From the NCBI GenBank assembly GCA_963575745.1, contig CAUYUJ010012125.1, forward strand, positions 300,464-364,463: 64,000 bases of DNA, given 5' to 3'. Below the pieces are notes generated by a model, which searched no databases, was not told where the DNA came from, and worked only from the letters and a program-made list of their open reading frames with translations. The DNA comes from Prorocentrum cordatum. Taxonomy: Eukaryota > Sar > Dinophyceae > Prorocentrales > Prorocentraceae. A program made the position numbers and the translations under genes. Below are positions 36,041-45,006 of this stretch, in pieces. The stretch's first letter is position 1. Every line of letters starts with the position of its first letter.

Positions 36041-38044
36041 TCAAGGAAAGAGTGCTGGACGGCATCTGCCCATCTCGCGCTTGACGTGTGCGTGGGGGCT
36101 CTCATTCACATTGTCGTCAAGACTGATGTTGGCGACGGACTCGACCTCCCTCTTGAGATGCTCATCGTTGATTTCACCATCAACTAGTCGCCGCATGGGG
36201 CCAGCGGGATCCATGAAATACTGCGAAACTCCATGATGCTGGTCGTGGCTTTTCGACGTGTACTGACGAACGCACTCCTCCTTCACATGAGGCTGATCAA
36301 GCCGGTTGAAAAGGTACGGGATCACATATGCAAACCGTGTGACCTCGAGAATCAGGCCGTGCGCCCACCGCACGCTGCCTTGCAAAAGCCTCAATGTATT
36401 TGCATCTCTCCACTGCGTGACCGTCCACTGTTCCATCGTAGCAATGGATTCAGCAAGGGAATGTGACCTGATATCCGGAACGATTGGCAGTATACGGCCA
36501 CGCACGTTGCAGTCAGGGTACTCCTTCCTCTTGCAAGCCCCCAAATGACAAGGACACCACGTCGCTGCATTCTGCAACTCAGTCAACCAACTGGTAAACC
36601 ACACCATGAACTTCAATTCAATGTGAAACTGCACCGATCCGAATGCCTCCTGGACGTCTTTGACCATCTTGGTTGCCGACTGCCTCTTGATAAACGCGCC
36701 GAGGTCAATCGACACCATGACGGCCACGATGCAGGATTCGAGCGACTTCAAGACTCCATGTGAAGTTCCCCACCTCCACTCCGCAAAATACGGCAAAGAC
36801 GCAGTCTGCACAAGATCGGCCGCGCCGAACGCCTCCACATCCTTGAGCAGCCGTGTCGAATCCAACCTATAGTGCCTCACGAAATTGCTGATGGCTTTGA
36901 CTCTGCGGAGAAAGAGGGGGAAGAAAGGCAAGCCGCCACACGTTCGCCTGATGATGCGATCCACCGTGTGCCGCCACCCTGGAGCCAACAAGCAACGTGG
37001 CAGCAAATGACTTACTTGTAAAAACCTCGACGGCACCACGCCGCTTAAGGACCTGAGGAACCACGGCAGGACGTCCTCGTAATCCGCCAGCAACCGCTCA
37101 GTGCCGAAGTCAACTGTCAGCGAGCGTACTCTGTTAAGAAATGTGCGAACATCTTCGAAGCGCGGCCCAGCTATGAGGAAGACCTGCCAGAGGAGCGCGA
37201 AACACTTCCCAAGCGCACTGAACATTGACATGCCGATATTGATCAACGGAAGCAGGCGCCTGCCCACATGATACTTGCTCGGGCTCTGCGCGCAAGGTGT
37301 CAATATATCGAACGTGGACGCGGACAATTCCACCCCGGCCCACTGTGGTGACCCATCGCTGTGCAAATGTATATCGAATCCGTCGCCGTCGAGCCTGGCG
37401 AACCGCTCCCTCCACAACAACATGGCCACGCAGTCGACCCGTATCCGGGCGTGCCGCAACGCGTTGTAGTCCACCGTCTCCTCAATCGGCGCGTTTTCAA
37501 CCTCGCGTGCTCCACTGATGATCTTATTCCATTTTTCACAAGCTGCATCCTTCATCCGCATCTGCTTCAAGTCTCGCGTCGCGCCAAACCAATCAAGAAT
37601 TTTTCGAACAGGCTTGCTCCCGGAGTCGTGGGTTACCGCCCCTGGCAGGTCCAAGAATGCAGACTCGAAACGATCAAGAACGAATGGCCCAAACTCCTGC
37701 ATGACGTGATTCACTTGCCTGAGGGTGGGCGCGTTGCCGATGACGGGTCGCCGAGAGAAGCCCCATCCCAACACAGTGGCCTGCCACAAGTACCAGTGTG
37801 AACCCACTGCCGACGTAGCAACATGATATCCTAGCCTCGCCAGCTCCACGGGCAGCGCTTTGCCACCATTCTGAGCGTCACACATCAATCGAACCCACTC
37901 GCCACAAGTAGTCACTCCACCTTCTGGGCACTCGCCCTGCAACGGCAACAATCTCTGAATCAGTTCTCCTGGAGATTGTCCGCGGAAATCTGCCACATCA
38001 TGAAATGTAAACCTGGCCCTCGCAACATGCGTTAGAAAAAACAA
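36041..38044 (-). CDS. large unknown protein, main part (multi-copy dinoflagellate type)
   Basis: 667 well-ordered residues, rich in Leu, Trp, Arg and Phe. Recognisable only as a type: FDIHLHSDGSPQWAGVELSAS carries a D-x-S/G-P-Q block that I remember from abundant, unnamed dinoflagellate proteins, which could be of transposase origin; I cannot show a DDE triad. A Cys/His cluster (CPCHLGACKRKEYPDC) may bind zinc. The start shown is a TTG inside a T-run; the real start is probably that of the next entry, at 38,450, joined across a frameshift in the A6 run at 38,036-38,041. No neighbours give a hint of function. Confidence 0.5.
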   Translation of the reverse strand: MFFLTHVARARFTFHDVADFRGQSPGELIQRLLPLQGECPEGGVTTCGEWVRLMCDAQNGGKALPVELARLGYHVATSAVGSHWYLWQATVLGWGFSRRPVIGNAPTLRQVNHVMQEFGPFVLDRFESAFLDLPGAVTHDSGSKPVRKILDWFGATRDLKQMRMKDAACEKWNKIISGAREVENAPIEETVDYNALRHARIRVDCVAMLLWRERFARLDGDGFDIHLHSDGSPQWAGVELSASTFDILTPCAQSPSKYHVGRRLLPLINIGMSMFSALGKCFALLWQVFLIAGPRFEDVRTFLNRVRSLTVDFGTERLLADYEDVLPWFLRSLSGVVPSRFLQVSHLLPRCLLAPGWRHTVDRIIRRTCGGLPFFPLFLRRVKAISNFVRHYRLDSTRLLKDVEAFGAADLVQTASLPYFAEWRWGTSHGVLKSLESCIVAVMVSIDLGAFIKRQSATKMVKDVQEAFGSVQFHIELKFMVWFTSWLTELQNAATWCPCHLGACKRKEYPDCNVRGRILPIVPDIRSHSLAESIATMEQWTVTQWRDANTLRLLQGSVRWAHGLILEVTRFAYVIPYLFNRLDQPHVKEECVRQYTSKSHDQHHGVSQYFMDPAGPMRRLVDGEINDEHLKREVESVANISLDDNVNESPHAHVKREMGRCRPALFP

Positions 38045-38450
38045 ACCTCATGCCCTTTCCACGGCGCACGGCAGCCTGGAGCAACCTCAGCTCATCTAGG
38101 AAATGCGAACTTTCAGGGATCTCCTGGAAGAATTGCCAATGTCCGACGATGAGTCCAACGACGTGGTTGTCGCGCAGCGGCCTCCCCAAATGTGCCCTCT
38201 CCTCACGCTGGAACAATCTAGCCCAATGGCATCCAGGGCTGGCCGCGATCAGGAAACATGTCAGTGGGCCAAGCACGAGCGGCCCCATGCGACGACGCGG
38301 AGGGGGGCGCGGGCCGTCAATGTCGGCGGCCCTGGCGTCATCAGCTTCGTTGACACGAAGAGCACCATCAATGTCAGACATGGATTGGATCTGCACGGCG
38401 CCAGAAAGCACGAGGCATAGCTGCACAACCAAAACGGCAGCATAATACAT
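37998..38450 (-). CDS. N-terminal part of the same protein, signal-peptide-like start
   Basis: Begins MYYAAVLVVQLCLVLSGAVQ, a hydrophobic stretch behind Met that could be a signal peptide or membrane anchor. It then continues through Arg/Pro-rich sequence to ESSHFLDELRLLQAAVRRGKGMRF. That last helix leads directly, after a one-base shift in the plus-strand A6 run, into FFLTHVARARF of the larger ORF. The joined protein would exceed 800 residues. The shift may be a sequencing error in a homopolymer or a real lesion. Confidence 0.45.
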   Translation of the reverse strand: MYYAAVLVVQLCLVLSGAVQIQSMSDIDGALRVNEADDARAADIDGPRPPPRRRMGPLVLGPLTCFLIAASPGCHWARLFQREERAHLGRPLRDNHVVGLIVGHWQFFQEIPESSHFLDELRLLQAAVRRGKGMRFVFSNACCEGQVYIS

Positions 38451-38711
38451 AATGTGGGCTTGGAATCACACCGAATATCTGACACCACGTGTCTTCGAAT
38501 CCAACTGGTCGTGGCTTGCACTTCATGTCATGCCGCAAGTGTCTGAGTTAAGTATGGTGTTTCTGTGTTCAAGTATTTGGCCTACCAGAGCATGTTGCTT
38601 CTGCGCGTTTGATTCGCTGTCTTGGGTCCACGCTCTCCTGGAAACGCCTTCGCCCAAAGTCAAGCTCCCAAAGACTCTCCGAAGAGACCCCCAAACAACC
38701 AAAGACACCCC

Positions 38712-38712
<1 letters not shown>

Positions 38713-38742
<30 letters not shown>
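38713..38742. repeat. C30 homopolymer
   Basis: Thirty uninterrupted Cs on the plus strand. The exact length is probably unreliable in any assembly. Confidence 0.9.
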
Positions 38743-38744
<2 letters not shown>

Positions 38745-38869
38745 GACGCAGAGACAAACGCATCCGCCATCCCTGCATGGGCTTCTCAGTGCGTGAGCTG
38801 TAATGAATCCGCCGCGCCCCGCGGGCACCCGAGGCTCGTCGGGGGCCGTGTAGTTGGATGCGCCGACCG

Positions 38870-39260
38870 CGCGAAACGTAGCGCTCACTAAGCGGCGCAA
38901 CCAAGCGCGGTTGCCAGCTTCGCTACTTGGGGCGAACGAACGAAAACGACGCAACGCCGCGCGGTTCGCAACGGCGCGCGTTGGGCGCATACGTGTTCGA
39001 CGCGTTGTACCGTTTGGAGCGTCGTCGGGCACTTTTGCTGTTACTGTTGGAACTTCAGCAAGACATGCCCGACGATGACACGCCAAACGAGAAAGCACGT
39101 CGAATGCATACACGCAAGGCGCGGTTTGAAGTCGAATGCGCGCCTCGACGCGTCGCATTCGTGCGCGCGCGCGACGAGGCGCCGCGAGCAACGGCAGGGC
39201 GCGCGGCGACGCGCGCCTGCAATATTTCGCTGATATTTGGTCGCGCGAACGCGAGAATAC
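38870..39260. repeat. second imperfect foldback, centred near 39,046
   Basis: Left arm on the plus strand (TTCGACGCGTTG, CGTTTGGAGCGT, CGTCGGGCA) and right arm on the minus strand (TTCGACGTGCTT, CGTTTGGCGTGT, CGTCGGGCA) align over about 60 bases. Opposite-strand translations AYVFDALYRLERRRAL and VYAFDVLSRLACHRRA are alike. Similarity weakens outward, so the ends are guesses. No gene supported in 38,451-39,344. Confidence 0.5.
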
Positions 39261-39433
39261 GATGCGCTGAACGCACTGCATGCGCAAGGAACGCGCGCTG
39301 CGTAAACGCGTACGACGCGCTTGCCGCAGCTTTTTACATCGTCATCATGCTGCGTTTGCTATAGTCATGGATAGTCGTGTCTGCATGCGGGAGGGAGGTG
39401 TGTGATTGGGTTTTGTAGGAAGAGGGCACGTGA

Positions 39434-39456
39434 GACCGTAAGTCCGCGCCTTGCCA
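39434..39456 (+). promoter_or_regulatory. second copy of the 23-base GTAAGT motif
   Basis: Twenty-two of 23 bases match the motif that precedes the gag ATG at 20,430-20,452, here on the plus strand, while nearby coding sequence is on the minus strand. Flanks do not match. From 39,345 to 39,870 no other feature is supported. Confidence 0.4.
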
Positions 39457-39870
39457 GCCGTCATTCCCGTAGGACCATCTCCATAGGATGGGCGGAGACT
39501 GGCGAGAGTGTTATCTTCGTTGGGTCCAGTTAGCTTCACCCATACAAGAAGTCCATTCTCGGCGGCACTCGGCTTCGCCGGACCTTCTAGGGCAGGGCCT
39601 GGAACAGTAACATGTTGACGCAACAGCGGCCTCACGGGAGTTTCTTGCGAAAGCAACGTAAATCCGAACGAATGCGATGTGAGTCCGGCTTCTCGTTTAT
39701 TTTCAGTATACGGAGTCTGGTCGGTGATGATAGCCTTGAAACCTTATCTTTTCTTTCTCTGCATTAGCTGCGTTCGAAACAATCTCTTCTTCTCGCATGT
39801 TGGCAGCTGGTCTGTCGCTCTTCCACAGGTCGCATCTAGAGCATCTCCTAGTACTCGCATCGATATGTTC

Positions 39871-40305
39871 TTAACACGCCGGTCTACCACATCCGACGCA
39901 ATTGTCCGTCTTTAGACGAAAACAAACGGCACAGAATTGATCCACGGGGAGAGTGTTCCCCTTCTCCTCGGGAGGAGGGCGCATTGCACCCCCTACCAGC
40001 ATGGTCGATGCTCCCGCATTTGCCACGGCCGCCTGACCAAATTCCGTAGGGACGGATACTATGCCCGACGACTGAGCCGTCGACAACTGGCGTATGTTCG
40101 ATCCAGTCGGCTTAGCCGGCAGGCATTTAGCATTGCCCGACGTTATGCGCTGGAGAGATGATCTAGCTTCCTCATGCGATTCAAGCTCTTCCAGATAGAG
40201 ATTGTTCTGGTTGGTTACCTTCGCAGCTACGGCTTGGGTGTTGGCTGCTTCCAGCCTGGCGGTTTTGAGCTCTTCTTGTAAGCCCTGTTTTTCTCGTTCC
40301 GCCAT
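39871..40305 (-). CDS. retroelement-associated ORF, C-terminal zinc cluster split by TAA
   Basis: Helical coiled-coil lead (EREKQGLQEELKTARLEAANTQA), Ser/Thr linker, then FCAVCFRLKTDNCVGCGRPAC: C-x2-C-x8-C-x2-C-x4-C. The frame stops at TAA (39,871-39,873), but past it the same phase reads EHIDASTRRCSRC, which would add the missing H and C-x2-C of a RING/treble-clef finger. In phase with the upstream ORF across another TAA. Contains two palindromes (40,066-40,083 and about 40,105-40,123) read as PAKP-like inserts. Function unknown, probably nucleic-acid or protein binding. Confidence 0.45.
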   Translation of the reverse strand: MAEREKQGLQEELKTARLEAANTQAVAAKVTNQNNLYLEELESHEEARSSLQRITSGNAKCLPAKPTGSNIRQLSTAQSSGIVSVPTEFGQAAVANAGASTMLVGGAMRPPPEEKGNTLPVDQFCAVCFRLKTDNCVGCGRPAC

Positions 40306-40320
40306 GACTGTCGCGACTTG

Positions 40321-41085
40321 TTATCCTTCTATCCTGGCCACCGCGACGGCAGCGGCGACCGCGTTGGCGTCAGCAGATTCTTTATTCGCCATCATGACGG
40401 CCTGTCTCTCCGAAGTCAATAATTCCCTGTATTTATGTTCGGCTTCCCGCTCCACTTGCCATTTAACGGCCTCGGTCTGATTATGCAGATGTTCTATCAG
40501 CGCCTGTTCACGCTCTCTAGCAGCCATGGCCAGGGCGATCCGCTCAGCCTCGAACGTTTTTCTGGCCTCGACCACAGTTTCAGTTAATTCTTCTCTGTCC
40601 AATCGAGCCCTTTCGGCCAGCTGCGCTTCATTGGTCAGAAACTCTCTCTGAGCGTTAGCCTCCGCTAGCCTGGCCTGGCCCTGAATAGACCGCGCCAAGA
40701 GACGCGTGCAGTTATGCTCGCCCATTGGGCAACACTCCGCGCGCAGCCATTGCACGTTACACTTGTTGCAAACGCCCGGGCAATTCTTGCGCGCTGGGTT
40801 CCTACATGCGCCTTCTGGCCTGTTGGCTTTGCCTGGGCGTCTGCTCTCCGCCTGAGGCGCGCAGTCAGGGTTGGGGCCCCAACATGCCTCCATCATAGAA
40901 ACCGCACTAGTGCTCCTTGAAGTAGATCTCGACCCTGATCTTGGCATCTTGGGTCTCCCCCTGCTTGAAGCATTTGATCTGGGGCGAACGAAGGTACTTT
41001 CTGGTGGTTTGGGCGCATTTAAGAACTCTACATCCTTTTCGTCTCGTGTTATTAGCTGAGCATGCGTAGCCGGTTGCCCGACCAT
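40321..41085 (-). CDS. retroelement-associated ORF: Cys-rich motif plus coiled coil
   Basis: A Ser/Arg-rich start, then CRNPARKNCPGVCNKCNVQWLR followed by CCPMGEHNC, a Cys/His cluster that may bind zinc. A 120-residue highly charged helix comes next (LARSIQGQARLAEANAQREFLT, RARLDREELTETVVEARKTFEAERIALAMA) that should form a coiled coil and oligomerise. Ends at TAA (40,321-40,323) and continues in phase in the next ORF. A palindrome CGCCT-G-AGGCG lies near 40,852. Composition and palindromes resemble copia element 1, so this may be cargo or gag of a related element. Confidence 0.45.
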   Translation of the reverse strand: MVGQPATHAQLITRDEKDVEFLNAPKPPESTFVRPRSNASSRGRPKMPRSGSRSTSRSTSAVSMMEACWGPNPDCAPQAESRRPGKANRPEGACRNPARKNCPGVCNKCNVQWLRAECCPMGEHNCTRLLARSIQGQARLAEANAQREFLTNEAQLAERARLDREELTETVVEARKTFEAERIALAMAAREREQALIEHLHNQTEAVKWQVEREAEHKYRELLTSERQAVMMANKESADANAVAAAVAVARIEG

Positions 41086-41143
41086 TTCTTCATCCTCAAC
41101 AACAGCTGGAATCGAAGGTTGCCACTCACCTGAGGTGGTGGCA

Positions 41144-42148
41144 TTACGGAAAAAAGCCTTCCTTCAGTGGTGAGACGTTTAGCTCGTAGTCCTCATTCCG
41201 TTGCTCCTTGAGGTGAGGCGCGGGGGTTCGCCCCGTGGACCCCCTCTCATGCTTCGTCTGAGCCTCCGCCCTGTCCGCCTGAGGCGCCAAGATACCGGCG
41301 TCTTCGTCGGATCCATCTGGAGACCATCTTTCGTCTCGAGCAGGGATGTCTTCTTCCATCATCACGGACAACGCTCGGCTCAGGGAGATATCATTGTTGA
41401 TGCTATCAAAATCTTCCTCCATGGAATAAATGTCGTGATCTTTTTCAAGTGGGCCATCACTGTCCTGACCGAATTGTCCGCCAAGTGCTATCGGGATTGG
41501 GGCGTTGACACCCGCGCCCGCCCATTCGGTCCGGATATCAGGATACGCATTCATATCCCCTTGGACTTCCCCTGACCGGCCGGCTTCACCAGCGGCCATG
41601 GCAGTAGCGTGTGGAGCATTCGGAATTGAGCTGACTGACTCCGTCGATTTGGCACTCCATGACGAAAACGCATTTTGCCCGGGTCTTGATGCGACGCCAT
41701 CTCGCCCGTGCGGGCCCCGGGTTTGCTCACGATTCCCTATCGGAGCTCCCGCGGGGGATACGTCTACCGACATTTCGGTTATCCCCTCGGCACTTCTTCC
41801 CCTCACTGCCCGAGTGGCGATGTATGATGGAGGGATTCGGTCCTGAACAGGACCGTCTCTGTCTGCGTCGTGTCCATCATGTTGTACAACTCGCCTATCG
41901 GCGCTTCTCGAGATATTGGACACGATATCAGTCTTATCATAGCTCTTTCCCGCAGCGACTGAGTCGCGGGGCCCAGCTGAAATATCCTCTTTTGTATCTA
42001 ATGGCCCCGCGTCGACCGAGTCGCGCGTTTCGGCTGATAACCCGTCTTTCCTCAGAGAATCGGGGTAATATGACAAAGGAATTAAGATCTCATGTTCACT
42101 CTGCTCAGGGGGAGAGGAGGCGGGATGAGACATTGATAAGACAAGCAT
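41144..42148 (-). CDS. retroelement-associated acidic ORF of unknown function
   Basis: 334 residues, Asp/Glu/Ser/Gly rich, apparently disordered (LSAETRDSVDAGPLDTKEDISAGPRDSV), with repeated RDSV units created by palindromes at 41,949-41,971 and near 42,010-42,028. One short ordered patch, SMEEDFDSINNDISLSRALSVMMEED. It precedes the coiled-coil ORF in a different phase. Starts with a possible ATG at 42,148. From 42,149 to 42,341 I see two perfect 8-bp hairpins (CCAGCCGA/TCGGCTGG near 42,259 and CAGCTGCG/CGCAGCTG near 42,285) but no gene. Confidence 0.4.
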   Translation of the reverse strand: MLVLSMSHPASSPPEQSEHEILIPLSYYPDSLRKDGLSAETRDSVDAGPLDTKEDISAGPRDSVAAGKSYDKTDIVSNISRSADRRVVQHDGHDADRDGPVQDRIPPSYIATRAVRGRSAEGITEMSVDVSPAGAPIGNREQTRGPHGRDGVASRPGQNAFSSWSAKSTESVSSIPNAPHATAMAAGEAGRSGEVQGDMNAYPDIRTEWAGAGVNAPIPIALGGQFGQDSDGPLEKDHDIYSMEEDFDSINNDISLSRALSVMMEEDIPARDERWSPDGSDEDAGILAPQADRAEAQTKHERGSTGRTPAPHLKEQRNEDYELNVSPLKEGFFP

Positions 42149-42341
42149 CCGCTAAGCAAGACTACTCTATCAGGAATACGAAGGGAGGAGGTCGGCCGAG
42201 GACGGGCGACGACGAACCGCCCGCGCGCCCCAGCGCACTCCTTTTCTCTCCTGCCAGCCGAAGTCGGCTGGCTCGAGCAGTCATACAGCTGCGGAACGCA
42301 GCTGTCAGTTCCAGCGGACAGCGCAATGCATGCAAACTAAG

Positions 42342-43289
42342 TTAAGTTCTAATTGAATATGAGGCGGAGGGGAGCATATTTACTCTGACTTCCCAGGCCC
42401 TGGCTGCCAGCGTTGCAAGGTCGCGAGCCGGCTGCCCCTCGCCCCCCAACGGCGGCCACCTGCGTGAAGGGCGGACCCGCCCCACAATTGGCAAACCCTG
42501 CCAAAACTCGTCGTGGCACTGCGCGTCGACGCCGCCCGCGGCCAGGTGCATCTCGCGGAAGAGGGCCAGGTGGACGAACTCGCCGAGCTCGTACTCGCCC
42601 TTCGGCTTGACGCGGCTATTCAGGAACAGCCGTCGGATCCATGGGTCAGGCATCTCCGCGATCTGTTCTAGGCTTTCGGATTTCAGCGCCTCCGCGCGCG
42701 CCTGCCATTTGCTCCGGGCCTCCGATCGACTGCGCGACGCCGCCTCTGAGCCCCTCCGCAGGATGTCCACCGCTCCGAACAGATCGTCCGCTAGGGGGGC
42801 GTCAAGGCCGAACGGGCGCTGCAGTCCCAGCGCGTGCTTGACCACGGCACCGGGCTCCATCTCCTCAGGGATCAAGGGCGGGACCAATCCTCGGCGCGCC
42901 TGGTGGCCGGCTGTGATCGCCAACAGGCCTGTCCTCAGCCGCTTATGCACTGGCCCGGCCGCTGGCGCGCCGAGGGCCCGCTTGCGCCCGCTGGCAACCA
43001 TGTCGAAGAACAGCTGCGGCCCAGGAAAGTCGAAGATTTCCTCGTGCACGGCTTGCGCGAGAACGGGGCCCGCGCGAGCGGGCCCGCACGGGCCCGCGCG
43101 GGCCCGCAGGCCGCGCATAAGGAAATTTCTGTTTTCAGCGACCCCACGGGCGCACCCCCCCCCAAGAGCATAGGGGGCTGCAGCACACTCGGCCCGTGGA
43201 GGATTGTAGCAATTTCGGCCCGCGGGGGATTGTAGCAATATCGGCACGCGCGGGAGTGTAGCGACATGGGCCCGCGGGGGCCAAAGCAA
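42342..43289 (-). CDS. fragment of a dinoflagellate retroelement polyprotein
   Basis: The first 90 residues are shadow of the repeat at 43,177-43,290. From about residue 85 the protein is ordered: VHEEIFDFPGPQLFFDM, then RSRSEARSKWQARAEALKSESLEQIAEMPDPWIRRLFL, GEYELGEFVHLALFREMHLAAGGVD and GLPIVGRVRPSRRWPPL. This set of blocks precedes an RT domain in abundant dinoflagellate polyproteins that I recall; no RT follows here, so it is a fragment. No catalytic motif is visible. Confidence 0.45.
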   Translation of the reverse strand: MLWPPRAHVATLPRVPILLQSPAGRNCYNPPRAECAAAPYALGGGCARGVAENRNFLMRGLRARAGPCGPARAGPVLAQAVHEEIFDFPGPQLFFDMVASGRKRALGAPAAGPVHKRLRTGLLAITAGHQARRGLVPPLIPEEMEPGAVVKHALGLQRPFGLDAPLADDLFGAVDILRRGSEAASRSRSEARSKWQARAEALKSESLEQIAEMPDPWIRRLFLNSRVKPKGEYELGEFVHLALFREMHLAAGGVDAQCHDEFWQGLPIVGRVRPSRRWPPLGGEGQPARDLATLAARAWEVRVNMLPSASYSIRT

Positions 43290-43290
43290 T
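43177..43290. repeat. 26-bp minisatellite, about four copies
   Basis: Units of the form ATTGTAGCAATTTCGGCCC start at 43,203, 43,229 and 43,255, with diverged copies on both sides. It lies inside the 5' part of the ORF at 42,342-43,289. Confidence 0.8.
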
Positions 43291-44367
43291 TTGGGCCCCT
43301 GGCCAAAGACAAAATGATGGGCAATCCCACGGACATCTGATAGCTTAAGCTGCCAGCTGTGGCCTTTGCACTCGAGGGCAGACGCGCCGCCGCCGGCACG
43401 GCCGAGCGCCGCCGCCGCCGCCGCAGACGCGAACCCAGGGCCCTGCCAACCACACCGTTGCCCGGGGACCTGGTCTTGGCATTACTCATTGTATTATGAT
43501 TCGTTTTCTGGTTCGAATAATATTGTGTATCATTCGCATGATTGCGTGTATTACATATCTTCTTCTTAGTGAAAATATTTTTGCCGGGGAACTAAAGCGG
43601 GAGGTCTGGACCATTCGGTTGCCGTTCGGGGCCCTGGGGCGGGAGGTCCGGACCAAAGGCTTACCAGAACAAAGAAGGGGGAGCTCTGGACTGCCCCGCT
43701 CAACGGCCGTGCACTGAGGAGGCCCGCCGGGAAAATGTCACCACAACCTGGGGAAGAGGAAGGAGGAGAAACGACAAGGAAAGGAAGAGGCGGAAGAAGA
43801 GGAATGGAACGGAAATACACGCCCTGGCTTGTATTATTATTAGGCTGCGAACCAGATTTCCCCCAGTCTGGCTCAAAAGACGCAACCGCGGGAGGGGGGA
43901 GGAGGAGGAGGAGGACGAGGAGAGGGAGGAGGAGGAGGAGGAATAACGGAAGAAGAACGGAGGAAGAGGAGACACGACACCAAATAATCTCGAGGTCGCC
44001 AAGCAAACCCAGGCCCGCGCGCTAGCCAACCTGCGATAGGTGAATCCGCGCACTGACCCTCGACTTGAGGGGAGAAATCAACATGTTGCGGGAAAAACCC
44101 CAATGGCCAAAACTGCCGCACAAAATCTGGCACAACATGGGACTAGGCCAGCGACCTGGCCGAATACCGCGCCCCACACGGAAAACATGAGAACTCAAGC
44201 GACGCAGGCACAACGCCGCAGTGCCAAGAGCAGCAGCGCGCGGGCGGCTGCGGACCATTTCGCGAACCACCTGCGCGAGCGCGTCTGGCGACGCGACGGC
44301 GGCCTCATTGGAACGGCGGAACCTGCAATGCAGCTTGTAGGCGGCTGCTGTACTCACATCGCCCTGA
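43291..44367. other. no supported gene; (GGA)n microsatellite at about 43,890-43,945
   Basis: GC-rich sequence with short open frames on both strands. The GGAGGA tract gives the Ser/Leu- or Glu/Arg-rich frames. I see nothing else in it. Confidence 0.6.
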
Positions 44368-45006
44368 TCAGGACGTCGCCCTCTGTTGCGCAAGCACCGG
44401 AAGGCCGGAGGGCATCCGGAACTCAGCCACAGGATCTTCGTGCTGCGGGAGGGCCAGCCGAACGCGGGCGAACCGGCCCACGGCCGGACAGCGCGCACAA
44501 TGCTCGATGGAACCCAGCCCGCCGCAGCCGAACACGCATGAGGCCGGGCGCCGGAAGCGGCGCGACGTGCACCAGCCGTTGCACAACGCGCGGAGGAGGG
44601 CCGCCAGGACCCGGGCGGGCACCTTCCCAGCTAACTGCTTGAACACGTTCAGGGCTCGCTGCAACCGGTGGCCAAGCAAGACACGGATGCACCATCTGTC
44701 CAATCGCCGCCGGAGGAAGCGGAGGGCATGATGGCATGATCGTCGGCAGCGGGTCGAAAGAAATCCCGAAGGGCCCCTTGCCAACGCTTGCGGCACCCGT
44801 CCTGCAGCTCCGCTTGTGCGAGCTCCGTCGCACCCACGTGCTGGAGGATCCGGCCCTGGACGACCTCCGCTGGGAAAGCACTCTGGACGAAGAAGGCGTT
44901 GTCCGCCCAAACGTGGCACCACAGGGCATTGTCGTACCACGGAGCCCAGACGGCGAGGCGGCCCAGCCGCTCGGTCTGCGAGATGGCGTCGGGCCTCTAT
45001 CTGCAA
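44368..45006 (-). CDS. LINE C-terminal zinc region
   Basis: Ends with RVLAALLRALCNGWCTSRRFRRPASCVFGCGGLGSIEHCARCPAVGRF. The C-x3-C...H-x-x-x-C-P set is the C-terminal CCHC motif of non-LTR polyproteins, involved in nucleic-acid binding. Preceded by Arg-rich helical sequence. The first part of this ORF overlaps other frames and is doubtful. Confidence 0.7.
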   Translation of the reverse strand: MQIEARRHLADRAAGPPRRLGSVVRQCPVVPRLGGQRLLRPECFPSGGRPGPDPPARGCDGARTSGAAGRVPQALARGPSGFLSTRCRRSCHHALRFLRRRLDRWCIRVLLGHRLQRALNVFKQLAGKVPARVLAALLRALCNGWCTSRRFRRPASCVFGCGGLGSIEHCARCPAVGRFARVRLALPQHEDPVAEFRMPSGLPVLAQQRATS

